Shown: in pieces, positions 21,454 through 32,759 of the stretch
How positions within the stretch are numbered: the first letter of the stretch is position 1
How the letters are laid out: each line of letters starts with the position of its first letter
Source of the DNA: Oscheius dolichura
Taxonomy: Eukaryota; Nematoda; Chromadorea; Rhabditida; Rhabditidae
Direction: 5' to 3'
Assembly: GCA_932521035.1 (NCBI GenBank)
Contig: OW051495.1
Span: forward strand, 8,990,001-9,054,000
Length of the DNA: 64,000 bases
Notes under the pieces: model-generated
Told to the model about the DNA's origin: nothing
The model's database searches: none
The model's input: only the letters and a program-made list of their open reading frames with translations
Program-made: the position numbers and the translations under genes

Positions 21454-23427
21454 ATATCTATCCTTTATCGCTATAAACCTTGCCAGAGAATACCTTTTGG
21501 CTTTAAAACCGTCCATTAGATAAGTTACTTTTGGATATGGTAAGACTAATTTATCTGCCAATTTATTACGGGGAGGACAATAGCACATCGACGGCTGGAC
21601 TGCGCGAGCTGGGATCACAGATCCAGAGGTCACCAGGACCGGACAGGCAGCCGCCCTCTCCCCGTCTCCCCACTTTCGCTCCTTCTCACTTCTTTCTTTC
21701 TTATCACCTCGATTGTTCACCCAAAGGATGACCCCTTCTGACTGTTTTATCTTCCCCCTCTGTACCAATTCCTCCGCATAGTTTAGCCCCCCGTACTCCA
21801 TTATTGACCTCCGTATTTGGAAGTTTCTGCAAGGTTTATGTACCCTTCCCGCTCCCTCTCCCTTCCGGAACTGATCCCCACAAAACACAGCTGATTCAGC
21901 CGGCCGTCATCAACTAATGGGCTGCGTCTCTTCACCGACTCGTGTTCTTTTTTGCAACCTTGCCACATTGCGCTGGACGGCCGGCTGGCCGTCGACTACC
22001 CCCAAAGTGATTGTTTTGCCCGAAAATCAATAATCTCACTAGGGGTTCAATACTCTGCCGCAAAGTCTCTCAACACATCTCATACGATCAGTTGTGACCC
22101 TTCTCCCGCTTCCGTGCAATAACAATCGTATCTGTGACGCATCTTTCCGGTTTTTGCACCTCGTGCTCCCGTTCTGTGGTTCTTTTTCTTCCTTGGCACC
22201 TGTTTCCCACCATTTTCTTCTTCTATTTTCTTTTGAAATCAATAATTTGCCCATTTTTCTGTAAATTCTATCCAATTTTCCGTTTGGAATAGCGACTGTA
22301 CAGGTATAATTATACCGTTTCGGATTGTCACCAGTCCGCGCCCAAACAGCGCTTGAAATTTACTGGTCTTTGAATTAAAATGGAGCACAAATCTTTCCAG
22401 CAAACATTCCAGCTTTTCTGCCTTATTTTACCGCCCGTTTCTTTAAAATGAATGACTCTAATGACCCCCCTCTCACCCGAAACAACAGGCCCTCCTCGGC
22501 GATCAGTCATTTATTTTCTAACCATTACGCATTACGCAGGGGGCGCATTTCCTGCTGCTGAACCCTTCTTTCCTGCCGGCCGATGACTCACAGATCCTAT
22601 TTTTAATCTTGTTTCTCGTTTCTCTCCGGGGTCTTTGTCTCCCCCCTAATAACGTCCTGAATCAGTAATTCGTACTGACCCGGATGACGTCAATCTTTCG
22701 TAACGGAGGGCTCTCCGTCTGACGAAGCGAGGGGAAGGTATAAATAAGGCGGCTGCCGCTTCCCGCCCCTCTTCACAACCAACATATCCTCCGGTTCTTG
22801 GGAAATAGTCGGAAGCTTTGCCAATTGCAAAGAGTGAGACAATATCTGAATTCATTTATAAGGAAAAAAGTAACATCCACTCAAGAGTAATGCATTTATT
22901 GGCCCCGGGGGTTGTTTCCTTGATGGACCCCTAGACGCCATTGATCGGCAACTTCAAAACAGCTGGACGTCTCCGGCCGGTGTGTATGATGATAAAATGA
23001 TCGCCGTCCTCAATTTCCACATTAAAACACCGAAATTTCCAGCTGTTCCTCTCATTTCCCGGCTTCCACAGCCCTTTTTCCCATTCTTGACCATTCCTCT
23101 AGTACCCTGCCAACGACAGAGCCCTTCATTTGATTAATTGCTGCTTCTATGAACTCGCCTCCAGGCTAATTCCTTCCAAAACGGTGAAGACCACATAATT
23201 TCCGCGCCGATCTTGAGCAGCTCGCATTTCTGAGCTATTTCCTCCCATTTATCCCCATATTTCCCCTGAGAACAACGTGCACAACATTATTTGCACACAA
23301 TTGTTTTTCCTTCCCTGTGTCCACTTTCAAGCAATTGTTTTGGACTATGATTTTTGCTGTTTACGATCCAAAAATCGTCTTTTTTTAGGTTCTCAAGCAG
23401 GTAAAAAACCGGGTGAATACAGCCGAA
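21454..23427. other. Intergenic and upstream region of the calpain gene
   Basis: Nearly 2 kb without a supported gene. A C/T-rich stretch (21650-21860) and several weak open frames on both strands were judged non-coding. A CRE/TATA pair at 22685-22746 is the only clear control signal. An acceptor TTTTTAG lies at about 23382-23388, 40 nt before the chosen calpain start. Confidence 0.45.
22685..22746 (+). promoter_or_regulatory. CRE-like palindrome plus TATA box
   Basis: A perfect TGACGTCA at 22685-22692 is followed 46 bp later by TATAAATA at 22739-22746. This is a plausible core promoter on the plus strand, perhaps for a long 5' exon of the calpain gene about 0.7 kb downstream. The assignment is inferred from position only. 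Confidence 0.4.
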
Positions 23428-26400
23428 ATGGTGGAAGAACATATGCAGAAGGTAGGCTATTGATATTTGTTTGCTTTGACGTTCTTGGCTTCCAGGTAGA
23501 GGTCCGTCCAGATGAATTTAATGGTCTAATATCAAATTTTGCTCAAAATTACATCAAAGAGAAGGTAATTTTTGCTAGTTTATGAATTGAAATGTTAGAA
23601 AATTAGGTTGGCGGAACGAAAGGAGACATTTTAGCCGGGCTAGCTGGTCACGTTCTGGGTGGCGGCGGCAGGGGAGAAGGTGGGAATGCGCCCCCTGCTA
23701 GGCCACCGAACCCTCAACCAAATAATTCCTATGGCGGTGGGGGAGGAGCTCCTTATGGGCAGCCAAATAACTATGGACAAGGAGGAGGCGCTGGAGGATA
23801 CAGCCAGGGAGGAGGCGGATATAGTCAAGGAGGTGGAGGCTACAGCCAGGGAGGTGGCTATGCCCCGTATAGTGGGCCCTCTCAGCCCTACAACCAACCT
23901 TATCCACCAGCCGCTGGAGGAAATGCCTACGGCGGTAGCGGAGGAGCTGCCCCTACTGGCTCTTATGGCTGGAACCCGGCCCCTTTCGGCTCTGGTGGAG
24001 CGGACTCTTTTGAAAATTCCTATGGGGGAGGTGGAGGAGGAAGAGCACCCATAACGTATCCGAATAACCCGTACCCAGCCGCTCCATATGGAGGTGGCTC
24101 GTCTTACGGTGGTGGAGCACCTAATCCTTATCCAAATTACGGAGGAAATGGGCCAGATCCTTACGGATCTTCAAATTATGCCGGTTCTGGAGGTAATTCC
24201 CTTCACATTAGTCTGTTTTACTTTGTGGTTCGTTTAGGATTACCCTCGCCACAGGATGAACCCAAGAAGGAGAGAAAAAGAGACAAGGTTATTGGATTTT
24301 TGGGCGGTGTTCTAGGTAAGGACACGGAAAAAGATAACAAAGGTTCGGCTCAGCTTTTTTTGTCGAATTTTCCTGGTTTCCAGGCTACAATCATCCGGAA
24401 CCCCAAAAAAGCAACAGTAGCGGCGGTTTCAATCTGAATGATCTTGGAGGAATTATCAATTCAATGAGCGGCGGAAGTGGAGGAGACCACAGCAATGATG
24501 GAAAACGCAGCACGGCTACTAAGATCCTCGGTGGAATTGGCAGCCTGATTGGTGGTGGAGCAGCAGGGAAATATGCTGGTGGTGGAGGAAATGTCAACCC
24601 GAATAGTCTAAAAGGAGAGATTATTGGCAACTTGATCGGAAAGGCGGCTCACCGTTTCTTGGGAGTTGAACCAGCTACCGGGAAGATTCTTGGAGCAGTG
24701 GCTGGAAACGTTATTATGGGTCTTGGTGGGAAAGACAACTCGCTAGGAAATATTGGAAAGGTGGGGATTCTTCATTTCTTCTTAAAAGGAGTATTTAGGT
24801 CATCTTGGACAATATTATCTCTGGCAAGTTCCACAGAAGAGTTGATCCTTTCGTTCGCCCGATGCCACCGAAGGGAGGAGCAGAACCCAGCCCCATTCAT
24901 CCCCAGCCTACTGTTGCTCCGGTTGACTTTTACCGGGAGAGAGATCGCTGTCTACGGGAGAAGCGGCTGTTTGAAGATCCCCAGTTCCCAGCCACGGATG
25001 CATCACTCTTCTTCACGAAGAAACCGCCAAAGCGAGTAGGATGGCTTCGTCCTGGAGTGAGTTTTCTATTTTCTTTGTAGAACCTATTATAGGATTTCTA
25101 TGGCCACATTTAATCTGTTAAACTGAATTTAACCCTAGTTTTTCAGCAAATTGTCCGAGAACCCATGTTGTTCACCGAGGGACACAGCCGATTTGATGTT
25201 ATCCAGGGAGAGCTGGGAGATTGCTGGCTCCTGGCGGCTGCAGCCAACCTGACCCTAAAAGACGAACTCTTCTATCGTGTAGTCCCTCCAGATCAGTCCT
25301 TTACTGAAAATTATGCCGGTACCTCTTCCTAATTACCTAATTTATCTCCAATCGCTTCAGGAATCTTCCACTTCCAATTCTGGCAGTACGGTAAATGGGT
25401 AGATGTTGTTATTGACGATCGTCTGCCGACCAGCAACGGCGAACTGCTCTACATGCACTCGAAGAGCAATAATGAGTTCTGGTCTGCTCTGCTGGAAAAA
25501 GCCTACGCCAAGCTCCATGGCTCTTATGAGGCACTGAAGGGTGGAACGACTTCCGAGGCTCTGGAAGATATGACCGGTGGATTGACAGAGTTCTTCGACT
25601 TGAAAAATCAACCAGCCAATTTGATGTCCATGATGATGAGAGGATTTGAAATGGGATCACTCTTTGCCTGCTCCTTGGAGGCGGACCCTTATAAATGGGA
25701 AGCTAAGATGAGGAATGGACTGGTTAGAGTAAGTCTCGGAAGGACGTCTACAGTAATCCTGGGTATTTTTCAGGGCCATGCTTATTCCATCACAGGAATG
25801 AGGATGGTAAACGGTCCCCGTGGTCAGGTCTGCCTTCTCCGGATCCGGAATCCTTGGGGTAATGAACACGAGTGGAATGGACCCTGGTCTGACGGCTCCT
25901 CGGAATGGCGAAATATTCCCAATCAGACGAAACAAGAAATGGGACTGGTCTTCGATCACGATGGAGAATTCTGGATGTCTTTTGAGGATTTTGTCAGAAA
26001 CTTTGAAAAGATGGAGATTTGTAACCTCGGCCCGGATGTGATGAACGAGATCTACCAGATGACTGGAGTGAAACCGAGAGGGCAGAACTGGGCCACAGTA
26101 ACCCACGAAGGCGCTTGGATCAGGAACCAAACGGCCGGAGGGTGCAGGAATTATATCAGTAAGTGTATTTCCTTCTTTTTGAAATATACAGTAACCTTCA
26201 GATACGTTTGCAAATAATCCCCAGTACCGGATAAAGTTGACAGACTCGGATCCGTATGACGATGACCATTTGTGTACCATTATTGTGGCTGTACTGCAGA
26301 AATATCGAAGAAATATGAAACATATGGGCCTGGACAACGTTCCTATTGGATTCGCAGCGTATGATGTAGGTTTAAGGTTCTCTCGCTCTTTTTCAATGTT

Positions 26401-26850
26401 CATTCCCCAAATTTGAGTCTTAATTGTCAAAAACAGTTTGTTCCAGCTTGACAGATGCTCTTCCTTGTTTTTGAGGAGATACACCTTTGCAGAGTCTCTT
26501 GTTTTTGTAATTGAAGGCGAATTCTATCAATTGTATTGAATATTTGTCCAAAAACTCCATTTCCGCCCTGCTTACAGTATATTTTAGGCAGAGGGAACCT
26601 TCGGCCGTCTCCAGAAGAACTTCTTCCAAGCCAATAAATCAACCATGAGAAGTTCTGCCTTTATAAACCTGCGAGAGGTTCGCTTTACTTCCATTTCCCC
26701 TTACAGTATCTCTATTTACAGATGACAGGACGTTTCCGTGTCCCTCCAGGAGAATATGTCATTATCCCGTCGACATTTGAGCCCAACGAGGAGGCTGAAT
26801 TCATGATGCGCGTCTATACCAACGGGTTCATCGAATCCAGGCAGCTGTGA
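23428..26850 (+). CDS. clp-1: Calpain cysteine protease with Gly-rich N-terminus (CLP-1 type)
   Basis: Twelve exons (23428-23451, 23496-23564, 23607-24192, 24238-24315, 24384-24760, 24799-25056, 25147-25318, 25361-25728, 25774-26158, 26202-26365, 26588-26677, 26722-26850) give 899 residues. The N-terminal ~350 residues are Gly/Tyr/Asn/Pro-rich with repeated GGYSQGGG units. The protease core has all three catalytic residues: C490 in GELGDCW, H646 in GHAYSITG and N670 in RIRNPWG. A calpain C2-like beta-sandwich follows, ending GEYVIIPSTFEPNEEAEF. There are no EF hands. This is the arrangement of C. elegans CLP-1, a calcium-dependent muscle protease. The first two short exons and the exact start are the least certain part. 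AATAAA is at about 26947. Confidence 0.88.
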
Positions 26851-27234
26851 TCCATAACAAATTGATCTCTACTCTATTTAAGAAGGCCTACACATAGTGT
26901 TTTGTTTCTCACATCGAAACTTATTTATCTGTGCCAAAAAGTTGTTAATAAATTGTTGAATCAACGATAACCGTCAAGAAGATAAGCCGTATTCGTAGTC
27001 TTGATGGCCCATATGGTTTGCCCGGGTAAGGGGAGTGAAGACCGAAAAGGCAAGAAGAGGGCCACCAGAGAAAATTCAAGAAGATAAGCCGAATGTTGGT
27101 AGAATTGATAGCCCATCCGAGTTTCTCGAGAAGAAGAAAAGAAGAAAGGCAGAAGACAAGTAAAGAAAAGGAACAGTACACAGTAATTTTTGCTGGGCCG
27201 AAGCCCTAATTTATTCTTCACCCGTCTCGCCCAT
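26851..27234. other. Intergenic, no supported gene
   Basis: 3' end region shared by the convergent calpain (plus) and MSP fragment (minus), with AATAAA near 26947 for the former. Confidence 0.4.
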
Positions 27235-27565
27235 CTAGGGATTGTACTCGATGGGGAGGTTCTTGCGGCGGACCATTCCATCGCCCTGGAACCACTCGCG
27301 GCGGAACTGCTTGGCGGCGCCATCAGGAGTGTTGGTCCACTCGATCGTGATGCGGTCGTTGTTGGTGTCCTCCTGGCCGTAGGCGAAGGCATCGCAGCTG
27401 ACGGCCATGAGGGTCGCCTCCTTCGGATCGAGGACCTGCAAAATCCGGGATTAAAGGGGATTAAAGGGGATAAAAACAAAAATTTTGAGCGTCCGGGACG
27501 ATTCAGCTAGCGAAAATGTAGAAAACTCACTCCGCAAGCGGGGTCAACACCAAGTCTCTTCAGAG
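27235..27565 (-). pseudogene. Major sperm protein fragment (C-terminal part)
   Basis: The exon 27235-27435 encodes the last two thirds of the MSP fold almost word for word ([47 protein letters not shown], stop). A short preceding exon, ending at 27531, encodes KRLGVDPACG. Full-length MSPs have about 127 residues and start with a segment including GDI and YDDKHTYHIKV. None of that is found in the ~300 nt upstream, and the frame meets a stop near 27585. MSP is the nematode-specific sperm motility protein that polymerises into filaments. This copy therefore looks truncated at the 5' side unless a distant first exon exists. Confidence 0.7.
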
Positions 27566-27953
27566 CTGCGGGACGGAACGGTTAAACATTCCTGCGGGGG
27601 GCTGGGGGACGCTGGGATGGGGGGCGGGGTGATTAATGACGAGGGGGCCAGAGAAAGAATCCAGGGTAGCCGCACCAGGGGCTCGCTGGATCGCAATGCC
27701 TGTCTCCTGACCGACTGCCGAGGGTGGTCATTCACTATTTGTTTGGTAGATAGAGTCTCTCTTCTCTCTCTTTTTTTTCCTTAAAGTCCCGTCCTCCTTT
27801 TTTTTGAGGGGCTGGAGGAATTCCAATGACCATAATCCTTCGAGGTCAACGTTCTCTTCATTTATTGTCTCTGGCTATTGAAAACAGAAAGGCATGTGTA
27901 CATCTTTATTGAATGTGATACAGCACAAAGGATAAGTTGTGTTTTGTAACATG
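27566..27953. other. Intergenic, no supported gene
   Basis: GC-rich, low-information stretch (27580-27730) followed by pyrimidine tracts. No exon with MSP N-terminal similarity was seen. Confidence 0.4.
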
Positions 27954-28229
27954 TTATGGAGTCGGAGCAACACCAGTGATCAGGCAACCGGACATACATC
28001 CAGGAATGCAGCCAGCTCCTACAGCTGCTCCGGCTCCTGCAGTGGCGACTGCAACTGCAGCGGTGCCTCCAAAACAGAAGGTGTTACATGCTGAAAATGA
28101 CCACCGTTAAAATAACGAAACAAAGGAATCCTTACCAACCATACAGAGACCATAAAGCAATGGGCCGGCACTGATTTGTTGAACAGCCAGAAGGAAGAGG
28201 AAAGCGTAGAGAAGTTGGTTGGAGTTCAT
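27954..28229 (-). CDS. Small secreted Cys/Ala-rich protein 1
   Basis: Two exons, 28136-28229 and 27954-28090 (complement, phase-1 intron), give 76 residues. A signal peptide (NQLLYAFLFLLAVQQISA) is followed by GPLLYGLCMVACNTFC, an Ala/Gly-rich centre, and C-x3-C-x3-C spacing ending in APTP. The pattern GP-x2-YG-x-C ... CM...C...APTP matches a widespread nematode class of short secreted proteins that resembles the zygote-specific (ZSP-like) family. Function unknown. It has the same exon layout, length and ending as the gene at 30311-30582. A TATA box lies 45 bp upstream. Confidence 0.78.
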
Positions 28230-28273
28230 GGTCAGGAGAAGGGGGCAGTTGCTACCTCTCTATGGGTACCTGG

Positions 28274-28359
28274 TTTTATAGGAAGTAGATGAGAAATTTA
28301 AAGTGGCGGGGTGGAATAACAAAGTTAAAAATAAGTAAAGGTCACGACTTCCGATGAGA
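28274..28359 (-). promoter_or_regulatory. TATA box and shared upstream motif of small secreted protein 1
   Basis: TATAAAA (complement of 28274-28280) lies about 45 bp before the start codon. Further upstream, AAGTAAAGGT (28333-28342, plus strand) and TTCCGATGAGA (28349-28359) recur in the same order in front of the paralogous gene at 30.6 kb. Confidence 0.55.
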
Positions 28360-28752
28360 TATTCACTTTTCTCACTTCTTTTCTCAAGGACAAAGTATAG
28401 GGGTCAGACTCAGTTCCGATGAGAAAACACTGGAGATTCCAGGGCAAAGAACAGAAGCAGAAGCTCATGGTGATGCCATTATCTATCAATTTCTTTTCTA
28501 GTCTCCACACTTTTCCTCTTGGAGTGTTATTTTGAGGAAGTGCAGTGATAACTGGGAATTGTGGAAACTAATACACTACTGTGCACACTCTCAAATGATT
28601 TCAGAGAGCAATGGTTGGAAAGTTTTGTCGTTCAAAGACTAACAAACGTAGAAGACAATAGAACTAACAATTATACTTTTACTCTTATTATAAAAATGTT
28701 CATTAAGACTCCTAATTTAAGAGGCAAGCGAAGTGGTTTTCAGGCGGGTTTA

Positions 28753-29753
28753 TTATCCGGTAAATGTTGGTGGATATTCACAACAAATGTAGGATGTACC
28801 GTCACAATTATCAGACTCCCATTGAGCACCAGGCTGCACAAACTAAAGAATATATTACAAATAATCACATGAGTTTTATAAAAGTTTTACCTGAACGCAA
28901 AGTTGGCCTGAAGACGTGGTAGGATTTGAGCCCGCCCAATTGGTCCAGGTAGATGAAAACTGGAAAAGGGGGGATATTTAAATTATCCTTTCTTAGTCCA
29001 TTTTGCAAGGTCGTCAAACACAGGAAAATAAAGAAAAGAAAATACCCACCGGCACGTTATCAGGCCATATATATGGATCCGTACCGGAATCTCGCATTCC
29101 TCCCATATGAACGGAACAGCCGGCACCGCATATAGCCGTTATAAAGTCTAAAAAGTCTCATTAGTATTCACAGGTCAAAAATGGAGGCAAAACGAACTAT
29201 TCTAAATGAAATTACCAGCGACAAAGGTATTTTCTGCGGGACTTGTAATGATACACAGTGTTCCACCTAGCCCCGCACATATTGTCTGGCCCTGTGGATA
29301 GGTGCGAAGCATTGAATTATCGATTCTGTAGCAGGAATTGCCGGAAAGCATATCCATACCGCCCTGGCACACTGAAACAGTTGTTCATTTCTGTGTCGAG
29401 AAGTAAAATGGATGTAAAACCGTCTCGGTTTTAGTAACATTACAAAAAACGCACTACAAGTTCCGGCACTACAAGTTATAGTTGTTGTTGTAGTCGAGGT
29501 AGTCGTTGTGGATGTGGTCGTTGTTGTGGATGTGGTTGTCGAGGTAGTTGTCGGCGTACTAGTAGCTCCTGGAGTTGTTGAGATGGTCAAGATTGTCGTC
29601 GTATCCTCTTCATACTCATCGTCGTACATATCGTCTGCTAAAAAAAGACTTACGTTTGGTAATTTCTCGATGAAGCTTACGGGTAACAGTCGGAATACAG
29701 GCGGATGAATAGGAAATAGCGAAAAGGAGGAATAGATAAACAGAAAACGGCAT
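28753..29753 (-). CDS. Secreted C-type lectin-like protein with Thr-rich stalk
   Basis: Six exons (29681-29753, about 29458-29637, 29216-29371, 29050-29147, 28891-28959, 28753-28842, complement) give about 221 residues. A signal peptide (MPFSVYLFLLFAISYSSA) is followed by an acidic patch, then about 40 residues of almost pure Thr/Ser, then a C-type lectin-like domain. The domain shows C-x2-G-x3...SCYRID, the PAENTFV turn, CSVHMGG, WTNWAGSNP, and the closing PGAQWESDNC...SYICCEYP. The EPN/QPD and WND calcium-binding triplets are not intact (SNP, ESDN), so sugar binding is doubtful. Nematode clec proteins are often secreted and pathogen-induced. The end of exon 2 could be 15 nt longer or shorter because its donor is repeated. 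Confidence 0.78.
29466..29590. repeat. Thr-codon microsatellite inside the lectin gene
   Basis: A run of GTT/GTG/GTC triplets on the plus strand (ACN on the coding strand), encoding the Thr-rich stalk. It is a likely hotspot for length variation. Confidence 0.6.
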
Positions 29754-30310
29754 CCAGGAGAACCTGGTCGGGAATGATAGCCGCATTGGACAGGTGAACT
29801 ACGTCAGCAACTCGATCTTGCACCTATTCTATCCGTTCCCGTGGCTTGTTCCTGGGTTAGACTTCATCGAAACGGAGAGCTTTTTAGACTTCGAGACAGT
29901 CAAAACGAAACTACAAAGAAGCGAGCAAGACAGAGTAAAAATCGGGTTAGCTGTAGTTCTTTATCGAGATGTCCCCCCTTCTTGGCAACTAATCCAGTCC
30001 GAGGAAGGTGAACGCACCTAATCGAGACTGGGTGCAAAAGGCCACTGGAGACTAAAGCCGAAATTCCTTTAATGTGGGGATATCGCTCTAGCGTTCTTCT
30101 TTTACGGAAAGTTCTAATGAAAGAAAAGGCACAGAACAAGTCACAAACCAACCCATTCGAACCCTTCAACAAATTCAACTCTTCTTCTGGTGGCGACGAA
30201 TTAATTTTGGAAATGTTTATTATGACCAGTGCTACAGTATATTGTTGAAATGATACAGTAAATATTTACACGTGATGGAATCCAGTGGATCGTCACTTCC
30301 AAGGGCTCTT
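29754..30310. other. Intergenic, no supported gene
   Basis: Upstream region of the lectin gene and 3' flank of small secreted protein 2. Weak open frames on both strands have no support. Confidence 0.4.
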
Positions 30311-30582
30311 TTATGGAGTCGGAGCGATCCCAGTGATGGCGCAACCTGCCATGCAAGAAGGGAAACAACCAGGTCCAATAATAACAGTAGCAACACCGGC
30401 AGTGAAGACTCCAGCAACTGCGGAACCACCAGCACAGAGGGCAGTACACACTAAAAGATCGAAACCATAGTAAGGATAAAAAGCTCACTGGCAACACAAC
30501 TGCCGTAGAGAATAGGACCGGCACCGGTTTGGCCAACGGCAAGGAGGAAGAGAAGAGCGCAGAGGAGTTGGTTGGATCTCAT
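30311..30582 (-). CDS. Small secreted Cys/Ala-rich protein 2
   Basis: Exons 30489-30582 and 30311-30450 (complement, phase-1 intron) give 77 residues. A signal peptide (NQLLCALLFLLAVGQTGA) is followed by GPILYGSCVAMCTALCAGG, an Ala/Val/Gly centre, GCFPSCMAGC and terminal APTP. It is a clear paralogue of the gene at 27954-28229: first exons are equal in length (94 nt), the intron phase is the same and the last residues are alike. The C-type lectin gene lies between the two copies on the same strand. Function unknown. Exported, probably disulfide-bonded. Confidence 0.78.
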
Positions 30583-30633
30583 GGCGAGTAGTACTCGAGA
30601 AGATGAAGTTGCTTCTCTTTCAATGGAACCCGC

Positions 30634-30709
30634 TTTTATAGCAACTTGGTTAGAAATTAGGTGAGATAAACACCTTGGAGAAGTCAAGTAAAGGTTATTT
30701 CCGATGAGA
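30634..30709 (-). promoter_or_regulatory. TATA box and shared upstream motif of small secreted protein 2
   Basis: TATAAAA (complement of 30634-30640) lies about 52 bp before the start. AAGTAAAGGT (30686-30695, plus) and TTCCGATGAGA (30699-30709) repeat the upstream motif pair seen in front of small secreted protein 1. Confidence 0.55.
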
Positions 30710-31415
30710 AATGTAGAATAATTTATCACCCAACCAAAATTTCTAACTTCCATGGCAGCAAAAACAAAAGGGCACTATCACAGTTTTTCTTGAGATACCC
30801 TTTCAGTTTACTATCCAATTGTGTGAAAGGCCCTGGTAACTCGTGTTGACCTCATTTACAGATGGTACCAGAGAAATTAGATAAAAGCTTTATTCCGAAG
30901 GATATCCTCCTTCCCCAGCGAGGACTACTTACAAATTTCTCACCATTTTCTCCCCTTTGTGATGCAACTTTCGACCAAGGTTTTTCTCATGTACACTCAC
31001 GTAAACACCTGTGAACTTCTTTGTCTCCGCTAAAACCCCCACAAGAACGCAGATGCTCTGTTGGCCCACAAATCGGCCAACTACTACGTTCACCTCCCTG
31101 TGCTTTCAATTAGTCTGCAAAATATGCAATTCGGGAAGTTTATGCTACCAAGTTCTTGTCACTTGTGTATAAAATCAATGCTGATTGTTTGAAAGTCGCG
31201 TAACTTCATCCAGTGGCCAAAAGCGAAAGACCCGAGATATGACAGGATTATTACCCTTTTTAACCGTTTGTTTTGAGTTTTTACGGGATTTTTACAGGTT
31301 CCCAACAACTATAAATAGACAATGTCTGGTGGATCAATTCATTCTCATTTGCTGCAGTCGTCTTCGGCGGTAGCTGTCTGTCTGTCTGTTGCTGTTGCTG
31401 TTGGTGTTGGTGGAA
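30710..31415. other. Intergenic, no supported gene
   Basis: Divergent promoter region between small secreted protein 2 (minus) and the kinase (plus). No clear TATA box for the kinase. A GTTGCTGTTGCTGTTGGTG microsatellite-like stretch (31388-31406) sits just before its start codon. Confidence 0.4.
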
Positions 31416-32759
31416 ATGAAAGGAGAAAGCGCCGACAAAGTGGGGGGTTCGCCGGCGGGAGTGGCCAAGCGGGCCTCGAACACGGCGACCCAGGAGAAGA
31501 AGCCGTCTGCTAAAGGGAAGAAAAAAAAGGATAAGAAGAAGGGCAAGAGGGATCAGCTGAAGGACGGCGAGATGATCAAGAGCGAACAGTTCACGTGGAA
31601 AGTGATCCGGAAGCTGGGCAGCGGCGGATTCGGCGACGTCTACAAAGTGACCAAGGTGGATCATTCGGACACGCAGGAATACGCGATGAAGACGGAGATG
31701 GTGGAGGGCAACAAGCGGCTGCTTCGACTCAAGATCGAAGTCACCGTACTCGACGCGTGTCGGACTCAGCCTGACCCCGATAGGAAGCGCCACTTTGTCG
31801 CCTTGGAAGACAAAGGCCTCTGCGAAAAGTTCAAGTTCGTCGTCATGGGGCTAGTGGGGCCCTCGCTGGAAGACATCCGCTACAAGTACCTGGACCGCAC
31901 TTTCAACAAGTCGACGGTCATGAACGCGGCCCAGCAGACGCTCAAGTCCCTCGCCGACCTGCACTTTATCGGCTGGCTCCACCGGGACATCAAGCCGCAA
32001 AACTTTGCCGTCGGACTGGGCGAGACCGAGGAAATCGTCTACATGCTCGACTTTGGCATTGCCAGGAGCGTCTACAACCCGGGTACCCGCATCGTCAAGT
32101 TTGTTTCGATTTTATTGGATTACTGTAATTTTTGAAATTGTAGGAATCCCCGGGCCAAGGTCAAGTTCCTCGGGACGGTCAGGTACGCGTCGATAGCCTG
32201 CCACAAGCAGATTGAGCAGGGACGCAGGGATGATCTCGAGACGTGGCTCTATATGGTGGTGGATCTGTTCGACGACGAGAAGGGGCTGTCGTGGAGGAGC
32301 GAAAAGAAGTGTAACGTGCTGAAGGAGAAGGAGAAATTCTTCGACGAGAACTTCACTTTCAAGGGCAATGTGCCGCAGGAACTGCGCGTCATCTCGCGAT
32401 ACATCGCCTCGCTACGGTATGAGGACGAGCCGGACTATGCCTTTCTGACGAAGGCACTCGAGGCCGTGGCTCACGACGCCAAAATCGACACGACGAAGAA
32501 GCCGGAATGGCTGGGCAAGCTGAAGCAGAAGATGAAGAAGGAGGAGGCCGAGGAGGCGGAGGACTCGACGGAAAACCAGCAGAATGGCTCGGACGAGGCC
32601 AGCGACCCCCCGGAACAGCTGCCGGAGCAAGCCAAGCCCGCCAAAAAAGCCAGCGCTCTGAGGGTCAAAAAGGCACAGAGCGTCAGAAAGCCGAGAAACT
32701 CGAAGGAAGCAGTCGGCAGGGGCCCACTGGCCAGGAGCGTCGGGAACCGACGGGTCTGA
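31416..32759 (+). CDS. Tau-tubulin-kinase-like / casein kinase 1 family protein kinase
   Basis: Two exons, 31416-32098 and 32144-32759, give 432 residues. A Lys-rich N-terminal extension (about 60 residues) precedes the kinase domain. Visible kinase parts are the glycine loop G68-SGGFGDVYKV, the ATP-lysine K92 (AMKTE), the catalytic loop H189-RDIKPQN and D212-FG. The insertion pattern and the GTVRYAS...HKQIEQGRRDDLETW block are those of the TTBK branch of CK1, expanded in nematodes and often sperm-expressed. After the kinase fold comes a Lys/Glu-rich tail (KKEEAEEAEDS) with basic Arg repeats. The coding sequence is markedly richer in G+C than its neighbours. The next in-frame Met upstream (31389) gives an implausible MLLLLVLVE start. 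Confidence 0.87.

Noticed and set aside
21385-21888. 167-codon minus-strand open frame overlapping the 3' end of LAPTM-like copy 6.
   Set aside because: Antisense of a supported exon and low-complexity pyrimidine tract, with no protein features.
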